DNA of 64,000 nucleotides from NCBI GenBank assembly GCA_958295665.1, contig OY282560.1:191768061-191832060 (forward strand). Reading direction: 5' to 3'. Positions 38,090 to 48,682 of this stretch are shown here, one piece after another; positions within the stretch are counted from its first letter, which is position 1, and each line of letters starts with the position of its first letter. The notes beneath the pieces are model-generated. The model was not told the origin of the DNA. It worked only from the letters and a program-made list of their open reading frames with translations, and ran no database searches. Source of the DNA: Tipula vernalis (Eukaryota; Arthropoda; Insecta; Diptera; Tipulidae). A program made the position numbers and the translations under genes.

Positions 38090-38640
38090 ATGTACATCTT
38101 TTCATATCGGCTTCGAATGATTTGTTTCTCTTGTCCTTTAATGATTTCTCCACTTGGAGAATATTTTTCCATAAGCTTCCCAAGCAAAAAGTTCTGCTTT
38201 AGAATATTTTTCCATGTCTCCAGTACACAACTCAACTCTAAAATAATAAAATTAATTAATTTATTTAATTCTAAACTTAGTAAACAAAAATTATTTACTC
38301 TTCAGGATGTGATTTTGGATCAGGAATATTCCTCATAGAACGTGTTTTGGATCATAATATGCCGAATTGGGGTTCAGATTTCCGTAATATTAAGCTGTGT
38401 CTTCACGTATACGTAGAATACGTACAGTAATTCTTTGTTTTGGATCGACTTGACTTTTGTACTAGGCATGTCCATTTCATCAAAATATTATTTATATTCA
38501 TCTTCGTCACTTTTCGACAATGATGCATCTCGATTATCGTTTTGCTTTCCAGCTTTTAAAAATATGTTTGCAGCTTCTACATTAACGTATTGCTCAACAA
38601 TCTCCCGATGATTTTTAGATATTTTTATTCCGATTTTTTA
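38090..38640 (-). pseudogene. Slu7: Slu7 pre-mRNA splicing factor pseudogene, partial, intron retained
   Basis: SLU7 acts in the second step of pre-mRNA splicing (3' splice-site choice). Minus-strand reading gives KNHREIVEQY (38600), DEMDMPSTKV (38465), DPKQRITVRILRIREDTA (38440), NLNPNSAYYDP (38380), KTRSMRNIPDP (38340), a 61-bp GT-AG intron, TGDMEKYSKAELFAWEAYG (38210) and IIKGQEKQIIRSRYE (38130). These follow the SLU7 order closely. Breaks: a 5-bp tandem duplication (AAGTC twice) near 38452, a TAA after EDTA, a lost A in the AYYDPKTR stretch, and a deletion of about 75 codons between AWEAYG and the KGQEK block, joined at a repeated ATGGAAAAATATTCT. The N-terminal zinc-knuckle half is missing. 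The retained intron argues for a DNA-level duplication, not a retrocopy. Confidence 0.85.
38238..38298 (-). other. 61-bp intron kept in the Slu7 pseudogene
   Basis: Starts GTAAATAATT and ends ATTATTTTAG. Removing it joins GAAGA to AGTTGAG and restores reading through E-V-E-L-C-T-G-D into the next SLU7 block. Confidence 0.75.
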
Positions 38641-39284
38641 TTCGGAAGAAATGTCATACAACTGCATGAAGTTAGGTAAAATTTTAGTTTTTTGTTTATT
38701 AGCGACACATGTGTATAATCGAACAACTTTCAATAGACATTTCCCTTGTGCTCCCGATAGCTTGCTATCCGGAGCTAATAAAAAAACACGCTACCAGACA
38801 CACAAGTATCAATGTTCGCCTCAATAAGTTTTTAATTTTTATGATAATGTATATTACGTCGTCAACCTTTCAGGCACAGAACAAAGGGATTGTATCGCTG
38901 GTGTCGCTTATATGTTTCTACTGACCATTCTACCACAAAAGAACCAATTATTATATTTGCCACTTAGTTGGTTTGATTTAGCGAATTTTATATCAGTAAA
39001 ACAAAACACGTGCATAAATTTATTATTCATATGTACATTTAAGTCCACTTCTTTTAGCGAATTATATGTTGCTATAATTTTTCAATTTGAGCAGGTTGTT
39101 GTAAAATGTTTAATAGTTCAATTAAAAATATTTTTTAATGCAAATACTGCTTTAGGAATCTTCATAATTGCGTTAAAATTAATTTTAAGGCAATCATTAC
39201 TTTACAATTTGATAATAACTTGTATTTCATGAGTTATAATGCAAGGCTTGCATTAAAAATTAAAGTTGTTTTTTTAAGTGTGTA
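38641..39284. other. No clear gene; possible degraded upstream Slu7 flank
   Basis: Minus-strand reading upstream of the Slu7 relic is broken and no CENCGA-type zinc knuckle is readable. Plus-strand open frames at 38709-39232 have no recognisable content. Confidence 0.4.
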
Positions 39285-39660
39285 GGATCAACTACAATAT
39301 GATAACGAAATACGCTACATACTATCTTGTCATTCTTGAGTACAGTCGACCAATGTTAAGCGGCTTTGAGCAATTGTCTAATTTTGGTATAATAAACATG
39401 AGAGCATCTCGATTTATCAACAATAGAAATCCAAAAAAGATAATCTCGAAACACAAAGTAAAGTAGCTGAAGACCCCAGAAATTTTTGTTAACTACGACC
39501 AACTACAATTTGGCAACAAAAGGATGCTACATCATTTCTTGTCATCCTTGCGCGGAAGAGGACCACTGTTAAATAGTAATATAAACATCAATATTTTTAA
39601 AAAAATTATCATGTTTTCCTGTCACTCGTGCGGATAGGCTCCAATTGTATGGGGATTTGG
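39285..39660. repeat. Two to three diverged tandem copies
   Basis: GATCAACTACAATATGATAA ... TCTTGTCATTCTTGAG ... CGACCAATGTTAA (39287) recurs as GACCAACTACAATTTGGCAA ... TCTTGTCATCCTTGCG ... GACCACTGTTAA (39497). A further partial copy, TCCTGTCACTCGTGCGGA, lies at 39617. Confidence 0.6.
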
Positions 39661-39839
39661 GAGAGTTTTCTATTATAGTATGTGAATAATTATTAAAAAA
39701 CAGAAATTTTTGAAAAACGTTCTAATTTCTATTAATATTGGAATTTTAATAGTGGAGGTTTAAGGTTAGTAGCTTCTTATTCTAAGGTTACAACGAATTA
39801 AAATTTTGGATTTTTTAGGATTTTTTTTTTAATATAAAG

Positions 39840-40564
39840 TCAACTTAATCTAGTCAAAAACTGAACTCCCAAATCAATCCATATCTGAACCTCTTAATCC
39901 TTTACTAAGACCAAACTCAATTTCTAATACAACGTCTAACTGAACCTCCAACTTAATGTTTATGCATTCTCAATGCACCAAATACAGCCGCAAACAAACC
40001 CTCAGTTTAATCACCAATTTAAACTCAAACTTTAATCACCAAATCGAACTTTAAATCAACCGTTAATTAACTCCAAACTCAATGTCTAACTAAATCCCAA
40101 AAAGAAAACGGTCCGCAAAACGATATGCGTACACGAACTCAATTAAAATAAACCCAATTTAACCTCCAACTTAACCACAATATAAATTCAGAAGAAAATT
40201 TCTCACTCGACCCCAACGCAACCGCTCAATAAATCCTAAATTAAACGCCCAATATAATCCCTAAATCAGGAAGGTATGAAAAACTGCATACGTATTTATA
40301 GATACGTTTGTTTGCCGCCAACTAATATGCTGAAAAGAATGAACGGAAAAACTGGTAAACATTTTAAAGCTTATTTTTGAAACGTTCTCCGATTTATATA
40401 CGTGCGATATATACCTGAAATCAACCTGAACTTCTCAATTCTCAAATCAACGCATGAACTTAACTTTCAACTCAACCCCAAAATAATTCCAAACTGAATC
40501 CTACACTCAACATCAACTCAAGCTTACTCAATCCCAACTAACTAATCTTGAGCAAACCGTAACT
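39840..40564. repeat. Largest block of the AACTCAACC-type degenerate repeat
   Basis: Hundreds of bases of irregular CTCAA / CCAACTTAA / AAACTCAAT / CAACCC motifs, interrupted at 40270-40420 by unrelated sequence. Orientation is the same as the blocks near 6.9, 12.3, 34.0 and 41.5 kb. Confidence 0.6.
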
Positions 40565-41440
40565 CGAGCCAAATCTCAATCCTCTAGGAACGCAGAGTTA
40601 CAGGATCGCAGGCCTCATCCAGATAATCTGCTTAAATATTTAAATCGCCAACATGACAGGTAAGTTGCTGTCACGAACAACGACATTGGCGGTTTTTCTA
40701 CATTTTCGTCGACAGCTGTGAATTCGCAAAATTCTACATTAGCAGCCGAGGCAACAGTTGAGAAACGTAATAAGCTGATGACCTACTTACCATCACTGTG
40801 GTAAATCCTAAAAGATAGATATTTAAACTTGGGGAATTCAATGTTATCAGAATCGGTCATAAATGCCAAGAATAACGGCATATACATGGCCAGTGGGAAA
40901 ACTTATAAAGCAGTTTAAGTACAAGCAGAAGGTGATTTCTTTACGGAATACAAGGGCCGTATTTATACCAATCTAAAAGATACTGCCACTGATTTTCAAA
41001 TCGATCAACAAGAAATTGACCAACCTCGAATTTTTTTAGTTGGAAATGTGCAAGAAGTGGAACAAGAGGTGCGAATCCTTATTCGATAAATTACTAAAAC
41101 GTTAGCAAAATGGCACCTAAGGATACAATTTTTCACAACTCTTTTTTAAAAACAAAACATTTTACAGGGTGATACGATTTGCAAAATTTCGTCTCATCCA
41201 GGTATCAATAGTTCTGAATTTAGATGTAATCGGCCATGGACAGGCGAAAAAAAATCAACAGGAAGTATTCTCCTATAGCCGTTCTTAAGACAATTAGTAA
41301 TGTAGAATTTTAATATTTTCAGCTTTTGCTGAACACGTTAGAATAAATATGGCAAGAAGGCAAAGTATCTACGTTCACATTGCCTATATTCTACCACTAT
41401 TCGGTTATGAGCTGCATGCTGCATGCTATTGAATAAGTAT
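40565..41440 (+). pseudogene. Unrecognised decayed coding sequence
   Basis: Seen: one plus-strand frame from 40565 to 41088 (about 175 codons) is interrupted only by TAA at 40661, 40802 and 40916 and ends in a TAA at 41086. Codons look protein-like: FSTFSSTAVNSQNSTLAAEA, KRNKLMTYLPSLW, NGIYMASGKTYKAV, DFFTEYKGRIYTNLKDTATD, QPRIFLVGNVQEVEQEVRIL. Other frames carry it on: MAPKDTIFHNSFLKTKHF, CKISSHPGINSSEFRCNRPW, FSYSRS and AFAEHVRINMARRQSIYVHI. I do not recognise the family. It could be an endogenous viral fragment or a mobile-element gene; the neighbouring gypsy gag at 41.94 kb may be unrelated. Coding origin is likely; identity is open. Confidence 0.55.
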
Positions 41441-41464
41441 TTGATTAGGAGGTCAACTGTTTCC

Positions 41465-41580
41465 TACCGTTAAATATAAGAATCTGAACCGTAATCTCAA
41501 CCCTAGCCCAAACCAACTCAACCCCATAATAAATCACCAATTGAACTGCACGCTTAATCCTAACCTACCCCTGTTGTCAA
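41465..41580. repeat. AACTCAACC-type minisatellite block
   Basis: GAACCGTAATCTCAACCC, CCAAACCAACTCAACCCC and related words, adjoining the unrecognised relic. Confidence 0.5.
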
Positions 41581-42004
41581 CTACAATTTTTAGTTATACT
41601 TTTGATCTAATAATTGTTGCACCACGTTAAAATTTGTGTAGAATATCAAATATAGAGATGTAAAAAACCAACCGGACGATTAACTGGTTACCAATAAATC
41701 AACGTAAGGCTCATTCATCATATATAACAAAACAACACGCGTTTAACCGTAAGTTAACCATTAAACGCAAATCATTAACCCAACGATTGATCAACACAGT
41801 TTTTGTCGAAATATTCTTTATAACGAATGTATTAAATTCGGGACTTTTTTTTCATACGAATTTAAAATTCTTTTCAACAATAATTTTCATACATCATTTA
41901 TCTGATTAAACCAAAAATAAAAAACCCAAAACTGACTGATCTAAATATAGATTTTGCTTTAAAAGTAATACGAGAATTTGAGAACACATCAATTTTATCA
42001 ATCT

Positions 42005-42473
42005 TCTGAAAGTTCGATTAACTGGGAAAGCTTATAATGTCTTGAGATATAAGGAGTTCAAAACGTTTAAAGAAGTAAAATCTGAAAAAAACAGTTCGGT
42101 GAGAGTTCATCCGCGCAAATATAATTAGAGCTTCGTCTTAGCTTTCAATCAAAAAATGGAAATGTACAAACATATGCAAATCGCATATTTTGATTACAAA
42201 CTGAATTAAATGAACGTTGTCTCAATATACTTTGGAATTCAAATGATGACGTATAAAGCGTAAATGAACAAACTGCAGGCCAGTGAAGAGGAAACTAACC
42301 TGCAAAATAAACTCAATTCATCAAATGCTGCTCCAACTAGCCATAAATCATTGACTAAATGCCAAGTTTGTCATAAACTAGGACATAGTGATGATGTGTG
42401 TTTTCTGCGTTACCGTGTCAATAATCCCAATTCATCATATAAAAACAACAATGCGGGTACTGTAAAAATGTGA
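42005..42473 (+). pseudogene. Gypsy gag relic with zinc knuckle
   Basis: Frames give KVRLTGKAYNVLRYKEFKTF near 42010, then broken stretches, and an open frame from 42264 with CQVCHKLGHSDDVC, a CCHC nucleic-acid-binding knuckle, followed by Asn-rich sequence. The 'LTGKA--VL' block and the knuckle are in the usual order for insect gypsy gag. Several stops between 42100 and 42263 disable it. Confidence 0.75.
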
Positions 42474-42689
42474 AAATATAGGCAAAATCAATCAAATTCG
42501 AACGCGAGAAATATCACAACCTCGAATTTTGATCAAAATTCCACAAATCAACCAAATTCAGGAAAACTCAATAAAACTCGAAAATTTGCCGAGTATCAAT
42601 TCTCGAATTTAAATTCACCCATTCAGTACTCATCATCAAATAATAATCCACCCACTAAAATTATAAAGGTACATTCAAATATGATATCT

Positions 42690-43140
42690 ACTAGTGAAGC
42701 GAAATATGTATTGTTGGGAAAACAGAGTGATCTCCCAACCTGAGTTTTGTTATCAAAGGTATTGGCTCAGAAAAACTACAAACCATAGCAGTTAATCAAC
42801 TACTTTGAAGCAAAATTTTCTTATCGTTGACGACAAATTCCCTAATACGTGTGCTAGAATTGTCGACCATGACTTTTTAACTAAATTCAAATATACAATT
42901 GGTTTGTCTCAGGGTATTTTGGAAATTCCTTCAAATTTAGAAAATACTATTTTAAAATTGACTTACCTAGATAATTCACTCGAAATTCCACTACGTTCCG
43001 AAAAAGTTATAAATTTGCCTGTTGATTTTCCAAACGGTGATTTCGTTTACCAACCATTTCAAATATCCAAAGGGGTCTTTATTTGTGGTAGCATTATGAA
43101 AGTAATTAATAATTTTGCTCAAATACGAATAGTTTTGTGA
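42690..43140 (+). pseudogene. Gypsy protease region relic
   Basis: Aspartic protease region that would process the polyprotein. Readable are FVIKGIGSEKLQTIA, FLIVDDKFPNTC and, where the family has 'ILGRDFLTKF', IVDHDFLTKFKYTIG. The active-site DTG block cannot be read; upstream of 42740 the frame is broken. The open frame ends at 43140, and a few gypsy-like residues follow in another frame before the BEL remnant. Confidence 0.6.
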
Positions 43141-43196
43141 TAAATCAAAATAAAATTTTTAAAGATTTTCCAGATCGTTACAGCTAAAGTATATAA

Positions 43197-43223
43197 CTAC
43201 TAATGTTGCAATGATGTTAAACA
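43197..43223 (-). repeat. Truncated 3' LTR start of the BEL element
   Basis: Twenty-seven bases matching the start of the 5' LTR. It is preceded on the minus strand by a purine-rich AGGTGGGAG tract, the expected polypurine site. Homology to the 5' LTR stops after these bases. Confidence 0.75.
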
Positions 43224-43243
43224 TACTCCCACCTGTAAGGAGC

Positions 43244-44800
43244 TTACTCCTTACACAGTTGCACATTTAGCCTGATGACTTTCGATATTGGCTGCTTATA
43301 TACTGAATTTTTCATACGGATTATTATGACGCGAACTGGTCCGTCGTCTTCTGCATGAATTTGTTCAACGATGCCTAATGGCCAGTGAGAAGGTGGAAGA
43401 TTGACGTCCTTCAACAATACTATTTCACCGAGTTGAAGATTGTTATTTATTGTAAACCATTTTTGACACTGCTGTAGAGAACTTAAATATTCCAGTTGGA
43501 AGCGCTGCCAAAATGTTTCTACTCGTCGTTGAATAACCACCCATTGAGTTCCAAGATTTGTGGTTGTATCCTTAGATGTTTCAGGAATGTGTTTCAGCGA
43601 GGTCCCAATTGAAAAATTACCCGGTGTTGATGAATAATACGTGCTGTCATCACTTGGTACTTGGCATAACGGACGAGAATTGAGAATTGCCTCAATTTCA
43701 CACACTAAGGTGGCTGTTTCTTCTGCGGTTAAATTGGTCTTTCCTGAGTGCGAGTTTACGACAAATTTCTGAAGAAAAATTTTCAGCAGATTCAATATAT
43801 TTTAAATGGAAAACAAAAGAATTATGTACGGAAGGGGAAATTTGTTTACAAAATAGACTACGTTGATTGGTTGCCTGTTGAAATTTTTTTTTCAGAAAAT
43901 GGTCGTAAACTCGCACTAAAGCTTTGACCAAATGGTTTTTTTTAATTTTGACAACTAATTCGTAGAGTTTACCAAAATTTGGTGCTAAAGGTGGATTAAA
44001 GTGGAAGAAAGTTTTATTCTTCGCCCAGTACTGGAAGATCCATGAAATCTGGATGACTCATTGCTTTTTGATATCACCGTAGAGATGTTTGGCCGACTTC
44101 AGCATATTACGAAGTTTCCTGTTGCCGCAAACAAAGTTTGCACCATAATCGCAATATATGTTGGCTGGTACACCTCTTCTCGACACTAATTCTAAATGTA
44201 TGGCTTTGGTACAGTAGCAAACGAATACGGCTATATATACTTTTGAGAGCTTAGCTCCTCGTCCCCGCTTGGTTGCTATTGTGATTGTTCCCGCGTAATC
44301 TATGCCAACATTTTCGAATGGCCTTGCTCTTGTTACTCGCACCTTCGGAAGTCCAGCCATCTTTTGCTCTTCAACTGTTGCCGCATATCTTCTACAAATG
44401 ATACAATGATATATTAACTTTTTTACGGTATTACGACAATTGACAACCCAGTAGCGTTGTCGAAGTAAGAAGGAAGTTAATGTTGAATCCGGATGATAAT
44501 TGGATACATGGATATGACGAATAAGAATGGTACTGATCGGATGGGAACTTGGTAATATTATGGGATGTTTTTCATCAAAGGTAAGCTCCGCATTCTCCAG
44601 TCTGCCTCCGACTCTCAAAATTCCATCTTTGTCCAAAAATGGAGCTACGTTTTTTAACTTGCTTGAACTTGCAATTTGCCATTTAATTAATACACATGAT
44701 TTCGGTTCGATAGGTGATGAGTTGAATGTGTTTTTTGCAGGTCTCCTCGGGAGCAATGATTTCTTCACCGCTAATCAATTTCGTGTACTGCTTAGTTTTC
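43244..44800 (-). pseudogene. BEL integrase and C-terminal domain
   Basis: Integrase inserts the cDNA into host DNA. Order: LDKDGILRVGGRLENA (44640), zinc-binding HIHVSNYHPDST...CIICRR (44440-44520), core VGIDYAG (44300), ELVSRRGVPANIYCDYGANF (44140), FHFNPPLAPNFGKL (44000), EIEAILNSRPL (43690) and a C-terminal stretch to a TAA just before 43244. Asp, Asp and Glu positions are present, but about 15 residues are lost between ELVS and RRG, and the frame shifts near 44058. An inverted duplication (43748-43785 and 43878-43916) lies between the last core blocks. Confidence 0.88.
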
Positions 44801-45395
44801 ATTAGTTTCACAAATTTCATGATGTAAACAACATTTCGTTAATTGTTAAATTCATGGTTTCTCTCTTACCAGGTCTAGACTCTTCCCGTGTTTGGATTGC
44901 ATTAGTAACCACATTGGTAACTGATGGCCACATCAATAAATCTTCTGTAAGCCAAGTTAGTCCGTTCAACCATAAGCTTGAATCTATCAGTTTGGATGGG
45001 TAAACACGTCTGGATGCCAAGTCTACCGGGTTGCTCTCTTAGGGAACATATCTCCAGTGTTTTCTGGGTAAAAGATCCAGAATATTTGAAGTGCGGTTAC
45101 CCGCAAACTGCTTCCAGGTTCTCGGATGAGTATTCAACCACGCTAAAACTACCATGGAGTCAGTCCATGCAAATAAATTGTCCCTTGATACGTTACACTC
45201 GACTGCTACGCAAGAAGTTGAGCTGCGCATAATTCTAGCCTAGGATAATTCCAGTATAGGTTTCAGAGGCGCAACCTTCGTTTTAGATGTTACAAGCGAT
45301 ATTTTTGCATCATTGTTGGAGTACTGGATTCGGCAATAAACCACTGCATCATATGCATTTTGACTAGCGTCTGAAAAACCGTGGTATTCTATAGT
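44801..45395 (-). pseudogene. BEL RNase H region
   Basis: HGFSDASQNAYDAVVYCRIQ (45370), SKTKVAPLKPI (45290), FAWTDSMVVLAWLNTHPRTW (45150), then ASRRVYPSKL and SSLWLNGLTWL (44960-45020). The first catalytic Asp and the WTDS Asp remain; frames change near 45235 and 45030. Confidence 0.85.
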
Positions 45396-45900
45396 AGCTT
45401 GTTGTGTTTGCTGTAGTAGCTTGTTGTGTAAGTTCTAAATTGAAGCAAAATGCTCCACAATGTGGGTTGAATTGTAGGACCAACTATTAGATTTTGATTA
45501 AATGATGTTCCAAAGCTTGTTGTCAAACTTTCGCTTCTTATAACGGCATGATGAGGCAGGTAGTATTTATTTGCTTGATTGTTAGCGTGATCTGGAATTA
45601 TCTCTCTCATATGTCCCAAGTCGACATACTCTCGCATACATTTATTGTAGTCGAACTTGAACGAAGTATTTCTCTTTAATTTGCGTTCCACTGCATAAAA
45701 TCTGGTTTTAGCTATGTCGTATGAATTCCCGAGCCGAACATCTTTAACTTTAAAAAGAAGACGAACAATAAATCTTCCATCTTGGTTTCGCAAAAATGTC
45801 TCCTTGAAATGTGTTTCTGCTTGATGTTCCTCTTCTTGTGGCTGTTCGTTCGGTGATATATCTTCTAGCTGCCAGAATCAAGCAAGTATTTCATCAACGT
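45396..45900 (-). pseudogene. BEL reverse transcriptase, core deleted
   Basis: Readable: WQLEDISPNEQPQEEEHQAE (45860), RNQDGRFIVRLLFK (45780), YYLPHHAVIRSESLTT (45560), then directly NQNLIVGPTIQPTLWSILLQ (45490) and RNase H. Between SLTT and SFGT the usual 'VVFDAS' block is missing. After SILLQF the palm, with its TAD and YLDDLL motifs, is absent: sequence jumps to RNase H within about 30 codons. Enzyme function is impossible in this copy. Confidence 0.85.
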
Positions 45901-45977
45901 TGTGGTCAAGGTTGAGATGGAGAGAGATAGCTCCTACAACATAACCAAAAAGTGTATTTTGTGCAATCAAAGTGTCG

Positions 45978-46408
45978 CTAATTGTTTCCTTTCCACTTAT
46001 TAAAATTGAAAAATGCATCGGCGCTCAATAATATATCGATTTTTGCCGGTCTATCGAAACTAGGATCAGCAAGATTTAAAGATTTTAAATGTGCTAAATT
46101 TATTTTGCCGGGGTTAGTAGATGGAATGGTTAAAGGAATTTTATCTAAAATAAGTGCCTCCACATTAATTGTATTTGTTTCGTTAATTTTAGAGCACACC
46201 TTAAATTTATTACGCCTTTAGAATTTAAGTTGTTTGTCGCTAGACCGTTTACGGCAATACGCGTATTTTTCTTTTTCAAAAGCAACTTGTTCGATAGTTT
46301 CTCATCCAAGAACGTTGCTTGTGATCCGGAGTCTAACATCGCTTTGCAATAGTGCCAATTTCCTAATCCATCCTTTACCTTTACTAGCGCTATTGGTAAG
46401 ATAGACAT
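45978..46408 (-). pseudogene. BEL aspartic protease (A17-type)
   Basis: Processes the polyprotein. AMLDSGSQATFLDEKL (46330) holds the catalytic DSG; after a frameshift near 46190 follow LAHLKSLNLADPSFDR and IDILLSADAFF (46040), the expected LADP and IDILLGAD landmarks. The two halves are each well preserved. Confidence 0.85.
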
Positions 46409-46549
46409 CGATAGATTGGTATTTGCTATAGTTTAGTTGTTAAAGCTTTGATTTCTACATGGGCATTAGTAGTAGCTGGTGATTGATTGACCGGGCAATG
46501 CAGACTGATGGGCATCTTCTAGATGCAGTAATGTGTTGTGACATCGTCA

Positions 46550-47533
46550 ACAATGAGCACATCTATGCTTAGATCTGCAATGTTTTGATTTCACGCAAAT
46601 GAAGCAAAGTTTTTTATCTGCCACAAATCCTCTTCTTTTTGTTACACCCGTTTTGTTGAACTCATCACAGTTGAATCAATAATGTTGCTCACTACACTTA
46701 GGACAGGACAACCGATTTGTTGGAGACTGCTGTTCTATATTAACGTTGACGTTGTTTACAGGAATTTTCTGCACGTTTCGTTTGATTGGAGTTGTTTTAG
46801 TGTTGTGTTTTACTAGAAAAGCAATTAATGTTTGTAGTTTTGGAAATGTCATTTCTGCAGCAAATGGTAAATGATCCACACATCGCGCGTTTCAGCCTCC
46901 TCTCCCAGTGATTTAAGCCCTCTTACAACTTCATCTGCTTTATCTGCTAATTGTCTTACGAGTTTGGGTGATTTATTTGAGTTTGGTTGCTCCAATAAAT
47001 GTTGAATTAGTGCGCTGCAAATCTGGTATCTTGCATTATACCGTTGTACGACCTTCGCCCATGCTTCAACGTAACTTCCGTCGGTTACATTAATGCGTCG
47101 AATGCGGTCAAAGGCTGATCCCTTTAGTAGACTTTTCAGAAAATACTGGCACCGGCACTGGCGGAAGCTTAATTTCATCCTTTTGAACGAACGACATATT
47201 TTGGGTGCTCGCTTTGAGCGCTTATGGACGCGTTAAATTTTTCACTTACGTCGTCTTCAGTTTTTGTTTTTAACAGAGCACGCAATTTCGATTTTACCAC
47301 CAGATTTCACTTCTCGAAGTCTATAATGTCGCTTACACCATCATTATCCTCGGCTTTGCAAATTTCTTCGACCAGCTCTCGAAAGTTATTAAACATTTTC
47401 TCTAAATATTCGAACTGTATCGTAAGATCTATAGCTGTAGCATATTGGTAAAAGCTGTATTCGCTACATTCTTTTCGATTCTGGTCAATGTGCCTTTTTG
47501 ATATTCTATTTTTCTCTTCAGATCATACGCCAT
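46550..47533 (-). pseudogene. BEL gag
   Basis: Capsid protein. An ATG at 47533 begins MAYDLKRKIEYQKGTLTRIE, typical of BEL gag; the frame changes within 40 codons. Further blocks: FEYLEKMFNNFRELVEEI (47390), FLKSLLKGSAFDRI (47120), AEVVRGLKSLGEEAETRDVW-like (46890) and zinc fingers CPKCSEQHY (46690) and CFICVKSKHCRSKHRCAHC (46600). Several stops and shifts. Confidence 0.85.
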
Positions 47534-47749
47534 TATAGTTTTCGTGATAAGAACCGGTTCTCATTTTTGTAGAGTGGTACATTGGTATAATTCTTTGGGC
47601 ATTCAGCTAAAATTACGGGGATGGAGGAAGATATTTCTACTTTTTTTTCAGTAGATATTTTATGAGCCATTGGCCTCTGTATTTTTCTGATTTGCCAAAT
47701 CGAAAATATTGGGATTGTCCTGAACAATTAATATATTTGTCTATAAAAA

Positions 47750-48166
47750 ATGCCGAAAAATCAACTAATTATAATAATTTATATTTACGCTTTGTACGAG
47801 TACAATGCGAGATGTTGTTCGCTCAGAGGTTGTGTCAAGAAGAACAAGTACAACTTTTTTTTATTTATATAAAAGTTTTACAACCATTGAGTTTAAACTG
47901 GTATACAGAATATTTTTGATTGGTGGTATTCATTGTATGTGCGTTCGATTGAGAGTCAAACGCACTCATTATTCCACTAATACATATTAACAGTAATGTC
48001 ATTTAACATAATATAAACAAGTGGATTTTATAAGTTAAGTATTTACAAAATGAATATAAAAATAGACAAACATTAAATATGGAATTTTATCCGGATTTTA
48101 GAATTTAATAGGACACAAATTTTGAAGATAAGTTTACAGCTACTAATGTTGCATTGATGTTAAACA
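47750..48166 (-). repeat. 5' LTR of the BEL element (inner edge uncertain)
   Basis: Starts TGTTTAACATCAATGC at 48166 on the minus strand and contains a possible AATAAA-like signal (ATAAATAAAAAAAAG near 47860). The inner end and primer-binding site could not be set because no second full LTR exists for comparison. Confidence 0.6.
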
Positions 48167-48682
48167 AGGAGGATCGCGAGAAAACTGCAATCAGTATTCA
48201 GCACCAACCTAGGCCATTAAGAGTTTATTAGAATGTCATTTGGACTAAAAAATGCGCCGGCTACATTTCAAAATTTAATGAATATCATTTTGTACGGTTT
48301 AAATAGTTGCCAATCATTTGTATATCTAGACGATAATATTGTATATGGCTCGAATTTACAAGAACAAAATAATAAATTAATAAAAATTCTTGAAATCTTT
48401 AGAAATTACAACTTAAAGCCAAACCCCATAAAATGTTGTTTCTTACCAAAAGAAATTGTTTGTCTTGGTGATAGTGGTATTAAACCAGACCCAGCGAAGC
48501 TTGAAGCTGTTATGAAATATTCAAGACCTCGAAGTGCGAAGGTATTCAAATATTTCCTTGGCCTAGTAGGATACGATCGACAGTTTTTCCAAAATTTCTA
48601 CGGTCTATCAAAACCACTAACAAATATACTATTTTGTGAAGATGGTTTTAGAAAACTAAAAGAAATCCTCTGGTTTCTGTAA
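48167..48682 (+). pseudogene. Gypsy reverse transcriptase, C-terminal two thirds
   Basis: EDREKTAF immediately at the BEL junction, [20 protein letters not shown] (48220), FVYLDDNIVYGSNL (48330, catalytic YLDD), then KPNPIKCCFL and LGLVGYDRQFFQNF. The first catalytic Asp block and all upstream sequence are missing. Small shifts occur before 48233; from there the frame is open to 48682. Confidence 0.88.

Larger units (their letters stand above)
41940..43196 (+). mobile_element. Gypsy (Ty3) retrotransposon, 5' part (gag and protease)
   Basis: The left portion of a gypsy element whose right portion resumes at 48167. The BEL/Pao element at 43197-48166 lies between. No left LTR could be defined upstream of the gag relic. 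Confidence 0.8.
43197..48166 (-). mobile_element. BEL/Pao retrotransposon nested in the gypsy element
   Basis: Minus strand: 5' LTR, gag with zinc fingers, A17-type protease, reverse transcriptase, RNase H, integrase, then only the first 27 bases of a 3' LTR. The two LTR starts (TGTTTAACATCAWTGCAACA... as read on the minus strand) match at 26 of 27 positions at 43197-43223 and 48140-48166. All genes are frameshifted, and the reverse transcriptase core is deleted. Confidence 0.9.

Noticed and set aside
38709..39232. Hydrophobic plus-strand open frames as membrane proteins
   Set aside because: Phe/Ile/Leu-rich frames are a by-product of T-rich DNA; no conserved motif or exon structure.
43197..48166. 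27-bp direct repeat read as a long target-site duplication
   Set aside because: It starts with TGTT at the LTR edge after a polypurine tract, so it is the start of both LTRs, not duplicated target.
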